Shown here in pieces: positions 45,501 to 59,000 of a stretch of DNA of 64,000 bases (within the stretch, counting starts at the first letter, position 1; each line of letters opens with the position of its first letter). This DNA is from Euptelea pleiosperma. Lineage: Eukaryota; Streptophyta; Magnoliopsida; Ranunculales; Eupteleaceae. Below the pieces are notes generated by a model. That model ran no database searches. It saw only the letters and a program-made list of their open reading frames with translations, and had not been told where the DNA came from. A program made the position numbers and the translations under genes. The stretch spans positions 18,881,103 to 18,945,102 of the forward strand of contig CM068549.1 of assembly GCA_035048495.1 (NCBI GenBank), given 5' to 3'.

Positions 45501-47870
45501 TGCCATTTTTGGCATGTCAAAATAACCTAATTCTATAATATACGTAATATTATATACTCAGTTTTCAGGAATTTTTAGCAGATGCTATGAATCAAGATGG
45601 TTTCAGAGATGCTATTCCTATTAGAATTCAACTAGTATAAATAAAAATATAATTACCTTATGCATCTTCTAAACGAAAATGCAAAACCACGGATGATGAT
45701 CCAGCCCATCACAAGACAGCATAAAATTTCACATCATATACAGAAAGTCTATTGACAATTAAATCCACAAAACCACAAAATCATGTATATCATCACCACC
45801 ACAAAAAAAAGTGATCTTCCCTACCATCAACATCCCGTCATTTAAAATCACATAATTTCCATTCGTCAATTCCAAAGCTAGTACTCTATTCATGTACGTT
45901 GGTTTCAAGATATCTGTAGTCCACAGGGTAAACATGTAAAATGACTAGTTTACCCTTTTCAATTGTTACCTCTTAACCATGAATCTCTTGAATCCAACAA
46001 TCAACGGCTTCAATAGCACAACCTTTCTTGCGGTTAAATGTAGGGTAGCATTATTCTCAAATAACAAATATAAAAATAGCAAAATGCCCAAAATTAAACC
46101 ATACGTTTGTGTAATTCTACCCCAAAAAATTAAATATATAACATAATTATACCTGTTGGTGAGCAAAGTGCAGCCAGGAGGTGCCAGTGAGAGTGAGGCC
46201 CCAGGAATAGTTGGGGAAAGAATTTTGTTAAAAGAAGAAGGTTTTCTGTTTTAACTAGATCGCAGGAAAAACAATGGTCATAAGCCATTGTTTTGTTTTG
46301 TCACTAATAATAACAACGGCTTCAATCCATTGTTTTTAGTACAAAACTATTTTTTTTTTTTTTGTGGTTTCTCTAGTGGAAACTTTTGGTGCATTTGGAT
46401 GTAAGATGAAATCATAGTCTAGAATCCTAGGATGTAATTTATATGGGCTTTCTAGTTATAATAGTTTATATTATTCAGGGATTCAAACATAGTCAAATGT
46501 TGTAATTGCAGAGACGAATAGTTAATTTGCAAGCACGGGAGACATGAACCCGATGACAAGCAATGTTAGAGATTATGACTTATAACAAATTTTTTAAATC
46601 AAAGATATCACCAACGATAATTGACGCGTCACAATAATGATAATTACGGAACATATACGATGTGGAGTTGACAATGAGCTAAAAGATGAGCCTTTTCAAG
46701 AAAATGAGTTTGGATTGCACCAAGATTTAACCAACACCAAAGAAGAGTTGTCACATAGACTAAGCATGATATCGATGACATTTTGTTAAAGGTTGTGAAG
46801 GAGATCAAGTCTTTATTACTAATGGAGATGATTGTATTTAGTAGAGTTGAATATTCTTTTACTGTAATATTTTTTTTGTAATGACTAATAAAATTGAGTA
46901 TTAGAATCTCTTTTCTACATTTATTTATTACTTCTCTTTTATGCATTTATTGGGATCTCTCATCAACATTTACGTATTCTTCTCATTCTTTGTTTATCTT
47001 GTTGACGAAGGCATATATATAATTCATGATTCATGCATGAATTTAGAAATGTCTAATCGACCACAAAAGTCTGGGGTTAGGGTAAAAATACTCCTTCGGC
47101 GCAATAAGGGGAAAATGCCCCTTCCACTTCGGCACAACAACATGAGAGGTAAAATACCCTCTCTATTCAATAGTTTTACTAGCGACACTAGTATAATAAG
47201 TTGTTTGTTACTGTATGTAGTTGTAAATCATGTATACTCGTTGTCGTATTTTTTATGTTCTTGTTTTTTTATTCTTTAAATAGCTTTGAGCTGCGTCAGG
47301 AGGAGATGGCTCACGCGAGGCATGGGTAATTTTGGTGTTGTGTCTGGGGGCAAAATTTTTAGTATATTAGAATGAATTAGGCCAACCCGTAAGTGATACG
47401 ACATCCTTATTTGCCAATCAAACGGGGGTCATTCGCACTGTGGTCATATCTAGTTATAAGTTAAAAAATGGGCAGACATTTGTTCGCAGCACAATGACAA
47501 GTTGTGGCAAGAAGTCAAGGTAAATTTGTCTAATACATGAGATTCTTCCATTTGAAGGGTTATTTTTATTCTTAGATTTTTGAATAATGCATGTTTTCAC
47601 TATAAATAATACATGTTTTTTTTTTATATTTTGTTAACTCGTCAGAATAAAGTTGAACTAGATGATAACAAGAAAGAATGAGTCATGCAACCAATGAGAG
47701 TAAGAGATTTAGAGAATGGCAAAATGATTTGAAGAAAAATTACAATGTCAAGGAGATAGAAGAAGATAAACTCAACAATAAACCTAACGGCATCCCAGAC
47801 GAGGATTAGGCTTAGATTGTCAGATACTAGAGTAGTGTGAAATTTCAAATATGAAAAATTAAAGTTGATT
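45501..47870. other. Intergenic, nothing recognised
   Basis: AT-rich sequence with no supported coding region. A possible CACTA-type end (reverse complement CACTAGAGAAACC) lies near 46365-46377, with 'caatgg' and 'ccattg' pairs on its inner side. Short open frames here have no recognisable motifs. Confidence 0.45.
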
Positions 47871-48443
47871 AACCATTTTCTAATTTACTTTACTTTACCC
47901 CTTAGACCGCATTTGTCCTGGGTGGTGCGATTTCGCCGGAAATCGCTCCGCCTTCTTGCCTCCTGGTTTTATGCACCCCTCTCTGTCCTCCTTCAGGTTC
48001 ACCCTTACCTATACCCTGCACCTCGAAGTACACCGGTTGTATTTCATTTATTACCCCATCATTCCATATACCCTTCTCAACCACGAGCCTCTATCCCACC
48101 CTCTAGCGATCCAATCTATTTGCAAAACTCCAGCCTTCCCATCCCATCCATCCTTACCTTTCTCCGCCACAAATCTCTGTTCATATCATTTCTTGACCAC
48201 ATATCTCCTCCCCTCCCACGTGCGACCCGTTCTTCAATAAAAGGTGCGACGCGATTCTTCGATCTGACGATTCTACACATGCCATGTGGCAAATCCTGTC
48301 ACCCACTCACCTCACTTCATACGGCATCTCCCACCAACCCCGAATACATCATCTCCATTCACACACCAACCCTCCACCTCCTTCCTATAATCTTTCCGCT
48401 GCCCCCTTCCGATATATCCCTGAAATTCCTTCTTTCCTCACCA

Positions 48444-49590
48444 ATGGCACAATCCAGCAACAACGAAGATCCAACAATGGATTCCCTCAGTGCGAAGTTA
48501 TCTCGCCAACTCTGAATGAACTGTCGTACTGGACCAGTTGTATTACCGCGAGCAGAAGTAGCAACCAAAGCACTCCATGACTAGAGATTTGCTATCATTG
48601 GAAAGGTTTTGGCCGATACTCTTATCAAACCAGCAAAAGTGCAACTTAGTGTCAGCCCGTCATGGGATGTTGTCCGCCGTTTCAACTTTGTTGATATGGG
48701 GGGTAACTATTTTGGCTTCCTCTTTTTTAATCAACGCGATCAAGATTGGGTCATTGAAGGACCGTGGACAGTCCATACACATCTACTTCTGCTACAAAAA
48801 CGTTCTGCATCCCTCCACCCTGAAGATATGATCTTTTGGCACTGCCCTTTTTGGGTTCAAGCCCACGGGGTCTTGGCAGAATTGTATGCTCCAAAAACAG
48901 CGAAGGATCTTGCTCTTCGAATCGGACCAGCGGATGATCTTGCTCCTCGAATCGGACCAGTTATCAAACTGGAACTCACAGACGATGAATCTTATTGAAG
49001 ATGCAAATTTATTCGATTCCGAGTCTTTGTTGATCTTCGGAAAAGTTTATGTCCGGGAATTTGGATGCCATTTCGTGACTATTGGTATTGGATCACATTT
49101 AAGTATGAACGTCTTTCCTACTTCTGCTACAAATGTGGGAAAGTTGGCCATACTGAACTGAAATGCAAAGATGATAGCTCGATGGAAGACAATCCCAAAA
49201 CAGATGATCTATGGCAAGACCCTTATTCAAAACAATATGGGGCATGGCTTCGAGCGGAATAAAAAACCGAGGAGGAAAATAGGATCAGACGAGAACTCTC
49301 CGGCTTTCCATCACATCTTCTACCACAAGGTTCAAATTCACGAACTCCCCTCCAAGATTTCAAGATTATGGAACAACTACCCATACGTCAAACCCGATTT
49401 CCCATTGCTGATGGTCTGCCTATTAACCTCCTCAAAATACCCAGCATCCACTCTCCTGCACCGACTCTCCCCCTCCCCGCGAACACATCCTTACCCCTCC
49501 CGCCTAACCTAACCCTGATCACAACCCCAGGAAATTCCCACCCTCCTCTTCCTACTCCATTCACCCTGCACGCCTCCAACAATCTAGAAC
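48444..49590 (+). pseudogene. LINE (plus) ORF1: DUF4283 and zinc knuckle
   Basis: Starts near MAQSSNNEDPTMDSLSAKL, then shifts frame. The 48609-48998 frame carries a DUF4283-like domain (FNFVDMGGNYFGFLFFNQRD, later EGPWTVHTHLLLLQ and FWVQAHGV). The CCHC knuckle CYKCGKVGHTELKC follows at about 49120-49162. ORF1 binds the element RNA. A 30-base near-duplication at about 48905-48962 adds a second LRIGP-type repeat. Frameshifts break it, and the minus-strand LINE interrupts its C-terminal part, which resumes at about 55752 with a basic VPAKKRRLSPS stretch. Confidence 0.85.
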
Positions 49591-49624
49591 ATTTTTTTGA
49601 AAATGTAAAGAGCTTTATATAAAG

Positions 49625-49843
49625 CTTGGAGGCTGAGTAAGCCTACCAAAGCAAAGAGAAGAGAACTTACAACAACAAAGAGCTAAAAAGAAAGACGCTT
49701 GGAGGCTGAGTAAGCCTACCAAAGCAAAGAGAAGAGAACTTACAACAACAAAGAGCTAAAAAGAAAGACGCTTGGAGGCTGAGTAAGCCTACCAAAGCAA
49801 AGAGAAGAGAACTTACAACAACAAAGAGCTAAAAAGAAAGACG
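49625..49843. repeat. 73-bp tandem triplication in LINE 3' UTR
   Basis: Three apparently identical 73-bp units at 49625-49697, 49698-49770 and 49771-49843, each starting 'cttggaggctgagtaagcc' and ending 'aaagacg'. They lie in the 3' UTR of the minus-strand LINE, just before its tail. Confidence 0.97.
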
Positions 49844-49969
49844 AAAAAAGAAAGAAAGAAACACCAACCACAAGGCAACTCAATTTCTCCCCAACAAAGA
49901 CGACCACCCAAACACCAAATCCTCAAATCTAACACCCCTCCCTTCATCGTACAATCTAACCCAAGAAAA

Positions 49970-52900
49970 ATAAGCCCTCAAATTTCTAGCAAAATCGCTT
50001 CAGGGGAAGAATTTCTACCCTCAAAGACCCTACAGTTACGCTCTCTCCAAATTCCCCATAAGATAGCTAGTGGGGTTAGAGCCCACAATCTCTTACCAAC
50101 CCCTTCAAACTCTTTACATTGCCAAGCCGATAGCAAAGCTTTGAATGTCGACGGAATAGCCCAACTGTAGCCAAAAATCTCTACTAAACTCTGACTAGAT
50201 CAGCCATGCCACTCTACAATGAAGGAAAATGTGATCACTGGATTCACCACTCTCTAAGCACATGGGGCAATGATCTACCACACCAATGCCTCTCCTCCAT
50301 AAGAAGTCCATAGTCTAAACTCTACCATGGGCCACACACCGAGCCAAGAAACGGACTTTGGAGGGAGCTCTATTGCCCCATACCTTAGCCGCAGGGAAAG
50401 CTTCTATCTCACACTCTTCTAAAGCCTCGTAGAAGGACCGAATAGAGAAAATTCATTTATGATCATGATTCCACCATCCGACATCTTCTGCTTGGCTAAG
50501 GGAGGGTGCATTCCCCACTTTCTCGAGGAAATTCGCCACTTGGGACGATTCTCCATCGTTTAGGTTCCGACGAAAGCCGAAATCCCAAGCCGGTAAAACG
50601 TCACCTGCAACCTGCATCTCACATACAATAGCCAATTTTTTGCTAGAAATAGAATAAAGATCATTAAATTCAAATTCCAGCCTAACCTCAGGACACCAAA
50701 TGTCTTTCCAGAATAAAATTCTATTGCCTTTTCCTACCTTGAAAACCACCCGTTCCTCGAATTTATGCAAACCTCTCATAATCCCTCTCCAAACCCCACA
50801 CCCATAAGGACTTCTAGGAATCCTACTGACCCAGACTGTGATGCTCTCACCACACCTCCCGACTATAACATTACGCCATAAGCTATCTCTCTCTAGCCCA
50901 AATCCCCAAAGCCACTTACCTCTAAGAGCTTCACACATGCTTCTAAGTTTGCGAATTCCTAAGCCACCTTTCTCTCTGGATTTCATGACATGCCTCCAAC
51001 CAACTAGACACAACTTTCGCCCTTCACCGGACCCACTCCAGAGAAAGTTCCTCATGATTCTAACTATCATCTTCTCCACACTCACAGGCATCGCAAAGAG
51101 GGACATATAATAAATCGGTAAGCTAGAAAGTGTGCTCTTGAAAAGCACCAATCTACCTCCTTTGGACAAGAATTTGGCTTTCTACTTAGACAGACAATTA
51201 TTCAAGCGTTCTAACACTGGATCCCAAATGGCCTTGCTCCTATAACTAGCCCCTAATGGTAAACCCAGATATGTGGACGGCAAGGATCCAATCCGACATT
51301 GCAAAATGGAAGCGACATCCTCCACACCTTCTGCTCCACCAATCTCATAAACGTCAGACTTCATAAGATTAATGTAGAGGCCAGAAACAGCCTCAAAACA
51401 ACAAATGAGACCTCTAAGATAAATTGTGTCCGCTATACCACCTTGGAGGAAAATAATAGTGTCATCGGCAAACTGAAGATGTGAAACAATTGGGCCTCTA
51501 TCCCCGACGCTAAAACCTGTCAGGCAACCTTGCGCAACTGCACGCCTCATCATACGCCCAAAAACTTCAACCACAAGGACGAACAAAAAAGGGGATAGCG
51601 GATCACCCTGACATAACCCTCTAGTGCTCCTGAAGAAACCGGCTGGGGAACCGTTAACAAGCACCGAAAATGAAGCTGTCAAGATACATCTCATAATCCA
51701 ACCCCTCCATTTACTTCCAAACCCCATTCGATCCATGACATAATCCAAAAATCCCTAATTCACATGATCAAATGCCTTCTCCATGTCCAACTTAAAAACA
51801 AACCCGGGTCTATTCTCTTTAGATCGTAAATCCAAACACTCATTGGCAACCAATACACAATCAAGAATCTGCCTCCCTGGGACGAAGGCACCCTGCTCGT
51901 TAGAAACAACCGAAGTCATAACATTGCGTAGCCTGAGAGCTAACACCTTGGCCACATTTTTATAAACACTCTCCACAAGACTGATGGGCCTATAATTGGA
52001 AATGCTCTCTGCCCCTTGCTTCTTAGGGACAATGGTGATAAATGTGCAGTTAGAAGCTTGATCCAAGAAATTATTTTCTTGAAAATCTTTCACCATGTTC
52101 ATGAAGTCGGGCCCCACAATCTCCCAACAGGATTTCAAGAAGGCTAAAGTGAATCCATCTGGTCCAGGGGCCTTGTCACCTTCTAATGACTCTATAGCTC
52201 TAACCACCTCATCCTCGGAGATGTTCCTCTCCAACATCTCTCTCTGCCCTTGATCAATACTCAAAAATTCAAGACCGTCGCATCTAGGTCTAAAGTAGTG
52301 CCTTTCCCGATATAGCTCCGAGTAGAAACTACTGATACCACTTCTCATCTCTTCTTCATCCCTAAGTTCGCGATCTCCTATTTTGATAAAATCTAGGGAA
52401 TTGACCCTTCTTCTAGCATTAGCGATCCTATGCAAGAATTTTGTATTGTTATCCCCTTCCTTTAACCACTTGACTCTCGATCTCTGCTTCCATCTGATCT
52501 CCTCTAATCTTAGAATCGATTGTAACCCCTCTCTCAACCTGCTCCTTTTACCTCTATCCACCAAGCTGATGTCTTCTTCCTCTTCCTTTTTATCCAAAGA
52601 TAGAATTTCCTCTAAGAGATCATCCCTCTTCTTCTCTACCCTCTTAAACTCATCAATGCTCCATAACTTGATTTTCTTCTTTAGCTCTCTAAGCTTCTTC
52701 CTAAAAACTATGCCCGGTCTCCCATCTATCTCAAAACTCCCCCATCACTCCTTCACTTTATTACAGAAGTTCGGCTCTTTAAGCCACATATTCTCAAACC
52801 TAAACGGACGAGGTCTAAAAGAGACATCCCCCATCTGAAGCAAGATAGGTGAGTGATCTGAGGCTGGCTTGGGAAGAATGGACTGCCTGATGTTCGAGAA

Positions 52901-53590
52901 AAGATCTTCCCAAGAATCAGATATCAAAAACCTATCAAGTCTGCACATCACAACATGTTCTTGGTGGTTCGACCACGTGAATCTACCCCCTTGGAATGGA
53001 AGATCTATCGAGGAATAAGATTCCACAAACTCATTAAAATCTCTCATGCTCCTCGTGAAGGTACTACCTCCTCTCTTTTCGTCTCTAAATTTGATAACAT
53101 TAAAATCACCACACACACACCAAGGGCCCTCCCATAAGCCCCTCACATCAATTAGCTCTACCCACATTTGATGTCTTTCTTGCCTAGAGTTGGGTCCACA
53201 GACCCCGGTGAAGATAAATATTGAACCAGTTGGCTTTAGGCGATAAAAAATAGAGATCGAAAATGCACCCACAAGACTATCTAGCACCTCCAATTCTTGA
53301 TTATCCCAAATCACCAAAATACCTCCGGATAAACCGATCGCTAGAAGTTGACAATAATCACGGTCTCTAGACCCCCACATTTCCTTAACAACTCTCTCTT
53401 CAACCATCTCCATCTTAGTTTCTTGAAGGACCACAATTTTACACTTCCACTTTGAGATCAAACTTTTCACCAAAACTCTATGATTTCTAGAGTTTAGACT
53501 GCGTACATTCCATGATAGAAAGTTAAGCTGCATATCTAACTTTAGGGATCCTCCCTCTCTTTCCAAGCCTTGACACTTCACCTTCTCCAC
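49970..53590 (-). pseudogene. LINE (minus) ORF2: endonuclease and reverse transcriptase
   Basis: The APE-type endonuclease occupies 53540-52800 (LNFLSWNVRSLN, LQETK, VCGDFNVI, GGRFTWSN, LDRFL, ASDHSPILL). Reverse transcriptase spans about 52200-51200 ([68 protein letters not shown]). A zf-RVT domain follows, with DHCPMCLESGESSDHIF in a shifted frame near 50270. From 53590 to 50453 all segments are in one frame, interrupted only by stops at 52745-52747 (TGA), 51755-51757 (TAG), 51182-51184 (TAG) and 50453-50455 (TGA). At least the first three fall where the family has Trp. A frameshift occurs near 50370. It is a recently dead element. Confidence 0.92.
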
Positions 53591-55696
53591 TCATAAGATC
53601 ACAGCTAATACGGTGCAATTCCCTAGCTAGTCTCGAAGCACTTCGACCTGGAGAGGAAACTGTCTCTTGGACTAGCCTCCCTCCACCAACTTCCACCATG
53701 GGCCTCTCACTTTCCTCCTGCCTGGGAGGCTCAACATCCTGCTCAGAAATACAAATCTGTCTACCCTGATCAACTAGGCAGAAAGCTAGATCAACTGAAA
53801 CGTCCCTGCTCATTTCATCTGCAATACTACTACCCTGCCTACCTCTGATAATGCTAGCAAGGAGCTCTTAAGCCTCTCTGTCGTGTCTTGTCCAAGAGAG
53901 ACCTAGACTTGCCCCAATGCCCATGATATGACAAAGAAGCCAAGAGGTTGATTCAAATCTAATCCCTACCTCCTGCTCCACTAACTGAGAGTCTACTTTA
54001 ATGTTTTCATTTCCAACTAACGGTAGGCCACTTTGATCCAAATCGACTTCAAACTTACTTGACTCACCCGGGCACTTGAGATTCCTAATTATTTGATTCC
54101 CTGAGTTTTTGGAAGGGGTCTGGAGTTCATTATTGCATAAATTGGCCAAAGCATGCACTAAAGAAGCAGAATTAACAATAAAAGACAAAGTACCGGCTTG
54201 ACATACCTGTTCCGACGGCCTAGCTGGGAGAATGCAACCACCCTGAATCAATAGAACACAATCATCAGGTGATGGGTTAATCAATTCAGAAACCTCTGCT
54301 GGCTCTCTTTCAAAAACAATAGAAGACATGAGATTGTCTTCCTTCCCTGAAGCCGAGGATGTGATCTCAATGAGCGCCCCTTCCAAGGTAGAACCTCTCA
54401 CCAAGCTCTGTCGTAGGTGAATTTCCTGATTGTAATTCTCATCACTTGCCTTTATCTGTTGAAGCTCCTGATTGAATATGCGGCACCTTTGGATTGAGGT
54501 TTGCTGTCCAATGTTGCATGGCACGGCAAGCTCACCAACCAATTGTTGATGCACCAACTGTTCTGTTGCCCTCTGACCCGTTGGTACCTCTTTAGTTAGC
54601 TTCCCAACCTCAAAAACAAAAGGCCTCCTCACGATCTCAACCTCCTCTACAATCTCAACGTCCCTAGCTTCAGTCACAATTCCTGTCTTAGAAACATTAG
54701 TAACACTAGCAGACACCCCTAACCCAGCCCTCCCCAAGGATGACACAACCCTTTCACTACCCTCACTCAACCCAAAACTTGTCACTAATACCCCCACCGG
54801 ACTTGGAGGAATTAATGTCTTACCACCCATATACCTATTTGGGCCTGCTCCTCGGACGAATTGGCCAAAAAGCCGACAGACTCCCTACCCTCTGACTCAT
54901 GGCACCCCGCTCTACTCAAACCCAAGTCCCGAATGCAACATTGATCGTCATTACTCAAGCCCAAATCAGAAGAGATAGGCTCACTACCCACTGACCCAAC
55001 TTGACACAACTTCAGCAGGCCCACCCCTAAACCCAGCCCAGACCTCAAGCCCACAAAGGATTCATCCAATGGTAAATTAGAGATAGATGAGTTGTCATGC
55101 CCAACACCTTCAACACCCACCTTTTCTGCCACTTCACACTGATTGGATAGCTTATTTTGAAAAGAGTCATGCTCTAGTTGGTCACCTTCAACACCCACCT
55201 CTTTTGCCACTTCACTCTGATTTGATAGCTTATTTTGAAAAGAGTCATGCCCTAGTTGGCCATGCTCTAGGCTCCTTTTTCCTATGCACGACACAATATC
55301 CCTATCCTTGCTAACACCGTCAAAATTGACTCCATGCCCACTGCTACAAGTTTTTTGCTTGTCTAGCTTTGAAATAGGGTCAACCGCCGATCGTAGAATG
55401 GAGACGCCATCCCCACTGCTATTCCCAGCTATAAGCAAGCTACTGCCTTGGCCTACCTCCCTACTTTCTCTACCATTCTGATCACCCACTGTAACCTCAG
55501 CATAAGTCTTTTGCTTTCCTTCATCCACGCCACCTGGACACCTGTCAACATCATCCCTGACCTTATGCTCAAAGCCATTACCGATCCTCCTTGCCTCCAA
55601 GGTCGCTGCTACTTGACCTGCCTCCTTTGGCACTTCTGGAATCAATCTTACCTGGTATGTAGTGCCTTTATCACACACTCTAACCTCCTTTGGCAC
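53523..55696 (-). pseudogene. LINE (minus) ORF1, C-terminal part
   Basis: Two overlapping frames (55696-54812 and 54830-53523, the latter with a TAA at 53868-53870) give a hydrophilic, low-complexity protein with a KTYAEVTVGD motif early and a basic end (GKRGRIPKVRYAA) that overlaps the ORF2 start. A repeated HDSFQNKLSNQ unit occurs twice around 55140-55240. The RNA-binding DUF4283 and zinc-knuckle part is missing. The assignment rests on position before ORF2. Confidence 0.65.
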
Positions 55697-56006
55697 CTGA
55701 GATGCTTCTCCTTTGACTTTGATGCGAGAGGGGTGAACAAACTGTTGAGAATGTTATAACCATGGTCCCAGCCAAAAAACGCAGACTCTCTCCTTCCGAC
55801 GAGGCAGCTGAACATGATTATGAACATATCTCCCAGGAGGCTGGTCAGGCTAGCGAGATTTCAGAAATGCATCACATCCGGGTAAGCTCTTTCCTTTGTC
55901 TATCAATTTCTTTAGTAACAATTTTCGTTTGGTGGACTCTATCTAAGTCCAACCCCTCTCTTTCACGGGCGTGGGTGGCAGGCCCTTATCCGTCCCCACG
56001 GACCAG

Positions 56007-59000
56007 ATGTTGATTACGGCTTGGAATTGTTGAGGGAGTGGAAAACCCTTGACAATTCGGGCTTTGAAAACCCACATCCGTGAAAGAGACCCAGATCTTA
56101 TCTCTCTCAGAAACGAAGACAAATATGGGAAATTGTGGCATTCTTGCCAAAAAGCTTGGTTTTGTTCAGTTTACAGTAGTGGAAGCGACTGGTTAGAATG
56201 GAGGGCTATTAGTTCTATGGAAATCCGGCATTCATGTGGATATTCTTTACAAGAATCAGTGGGGAATTCATTTAACTATCCGATCGGAACCATCTTACTC
56301 TCATTGGCTTCTTTCCCTCATCTATGGGGATCCTCGTTCTGCATACAGGAAAAATTTATGGAGAGACCTTAGTTCTCGAGCTCAACATCATGTGGGTCCT
56401 TGGGTTATCATTGGTGATTTTAATGAGCTATCATATGCCTGGGAAAAAAAGGCGAGTTCATCTACTACTCTCAGAACCAATCAGTACCACCTGGATTTCC
56501 TTCACCAATTCGATTTTTCTGACCTGGGTTTCGTGGGTACTCCGTTCACTTGGTCGAATAAAAGAGGAGACATAGCAAATATCAAAGAACGATTAGATAA
56601 AGCGTTTGCCAATTCCCAATGGAGATTTCTCTTCCTAGACGCGCAAGTAACTCATCTGTCCTCCCATACTTCTGACCACTGTCCAATCATGCTCAACACA
56701 AATCCAGATCCTATGAAATTGTCTCGCCCTTTCCACTTTTTTTTCCATGTGGGCAGATAATCCCAAATGCAGTCAAATCATTGAAGAATCTTGGCAAAAA
56801 GTTTTTCAAGGTCCTCTCCCTTATCAAATCCATCAGAAACTGGGGTACACCAAAAATAGCATCAAGAAGTGGAATTCCCAGAACCGCAGTCCCTTAAAAC
56901 AACTGATCTAAAACTTTCAAGCCAACCTGGCCCAAATCCAGCCCAGTCCTCCCTCTCAGGCAAATCTTCACAAGGAGCACACTCTAGCCAAACAATTGGA
57001 TACTGCGATGGCCAATGAAAAGAGATTCTGGCGAGACAAATCCAGGGAAAATTGGGTAAAACATGGGAATAAAAACACTAGATTTTTCCATCTATCCACC
57101 TTGATCAAAAGAAGAAAAAACAAATAGAGTGGATTAAAGATGCTACCGGCCATCATCGCCACACCAGATTGGAGATTGAAAAGACATTTGTCAATTACTT
57201 CAAGAATCTCTTCACCACATCTCAACCGTCAGAGTTTGCCTACCTTCAACACCTCAACCTTCCAACTCTGTCAGAAGAAGACAATCTTTGTCTTACTCGG
57301 CCGGTGATAATGGAGGAGGTCGAAGCGGCTGTTTTTGCGTTAGGTCCTACCAAAGCTCCCGGACCTGATGGTTTTACAGCCCTCTTTTATCAGAAGTTCT
57401 GGTCTATCATTCAAGATGACATCTTTAAATTGGTTCATGAAGTAATGTCAACCGATTGCCCCTTACAGGTGGTGAATCAAACTTCCATTGCTCTCGTCCC
57501 GAAAATTGAGGCACCCGAAACTCCCCACCATTTCCGTCCTATTAGTCTTCGTAACGTAAGTTACAAGGTCATTGCCAAACTCCTCACGGCCCGTCTTCGA
57601 CTCATCCTTCCCCGCTTAATATCTGTTCATCAAGGAGCCTTTATAAAAGGTCGACAAATCTCCGACAATATTATCTTGGCACAAGAAATCATGAAGGTGA
57701 TCTCAGCAAAAAGAAAGGGCAATCAGGATTCATGGCCATTAAACTTGATATGTCCAAGGGCTACGACCGCGTCGAATGGCCTTTTCTTATACAGGTCATG
57801 CACACGATGGGTTTTGCTAAATAATGGATCTCTCTTACCACCCGCTGTGTCACTTCTCCATCCTTCTCGATCAAACTCAATGGGTCTCCCTTTGGCTACT
57901 TCCATCCTTCACGTGGCCTACGCCAAGGAGATCCTCTCTCTCCTCTCCTATTCCTATTGTGTATGAATGTTTTCTCCCACATTCTGCTCCATGAAGAATT
58001 CAAAAATCATTTACATGGTTTGAAAATTGGTCGCTCATGCCCTCCCATCTCACACCTTCTATTTGCCGATGATTGTATGATATTTTGTAAAGCAAATCTG
58101 GTTGATGCTCGCTTTCTTAAAGATTGCATGACGCTCTTCTGCTCGATGTCGGGACAATAGGTCAACTTGGACAAATCCGAAATTACCTTCAGCCCAAACC
58201 TGCACCGACGACACCGGAAAGCTATTTCTCAAATCCTTCAAATCAAAAGGCTCCAAATAGCGGAAAAGTATCTGGGCACCCTCCTGTTTATTGGTAAATC
58301 CAAAACCAAAGCTCTACAAACATGTCTCTCTCGTCTTCAGTCTCCTACGGTTGGATGGAGAGAAAAATTTCTGTCTCAAGCGGGGAAATTGGTTATGATC
58401 AAGGCTGTAGCCAACTCCATTCCCACTTATCTCATGCAAACCTTTTTGTTTCCCAAGAAAACCTGTGCCCAGATGGATTCGACTATCAACAAATTCTGGT
58501 GGGGCGGTGAGAATCCAACAGCTACCCTTCGACTTACCAACTGGGGATCCATCTGCAAAGCTACCAACCTAGGAGGTCTTGGTTTTCGATGCTTCCGACA
58601 AGCTAATCTAGCACTCCTCTTCAAAACGATATGGCGCCTCATCCATCAGCCAGATTCTTCCCTCTCGTCAATGGGATCAGACAAAGCTGGACTCATTATT
58701 TGATCCGTCTATGGCGACATCTATAAAATCCATCCCTCTCCGACTTATCTGGGTCCCCCATACACAAGGTACCTTCACGACCAAATCAGCATACCATTCG
58801 CTAACAGCAGAATTTTCCATCCCCATTCCTCTCACTCTTCGCAACTTTCCTTGGAAGCAGATATGGAAACTTCAAATTCCCCGTCGTGCTCAATTCTTTA
58901 TTTGGCGTCTGCTTCGTAATATTCTCCCGACAAAAGTTGCCCCCGACTCTAGAATCCCATCGATTTCCCCCCACTGTCCGCGCTGTCAACACCATTCTGA

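Larger units (their letters stand above)
49592..55752 (-). mobile_element. L1-type LINE, minus strand, 5'-truncated, nested
   Basis: In minus orientation it holds the end of ORF1, a nearly complete ORF2, a 3' UTR ending in the 'ccaagctttatataaagc' segment typical of plant LINE tails, and a short A tail (T run at 49592-49598 on the plus strand). ORF1 lacks its DUF4283 part, so the 5' end (near 55752) is truncated. It lies inside ORF1 of the plus-strand LINE. No clean target duplication was found; TAGAACATT against GAGAATGTT is only a partial match. Confidence 0.88.

Noticed and set aside
46255..46380. Possible CACTA element with ends near 46.26 and 46.38 kb
   Set aside because: Only one CACTA-like terminus is visible and no partner or target duplication was found.
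46941..47279. 112-codon frame with hydrophobic ends
   Set aside because: No motif, start context or paralogue supports it, and it lies in AT-rich intergenic DNA.
47865..48515. 216-codon plus-strand frame rich in Pro, Ser and Leu
   Set aside because: It begins upstream of the LINE edge and runs through the pyrimidine-rich LINE 5' region in a different frame from ORF1, so it is not a separate gene.
49625..49843. CRISPR-like regular spacing of repeats
   Set aside because: The three units are directly adjacent with no spacers, in a eukaryotic LINE 3' UTR.
49592..55752. Target-site duplication for the nested minus LINE (TAGAACATT against GAGAATGTT)
   Set aside because: Only six of nine bases agree and the 5' edge is uncertain, so it is not claimed.
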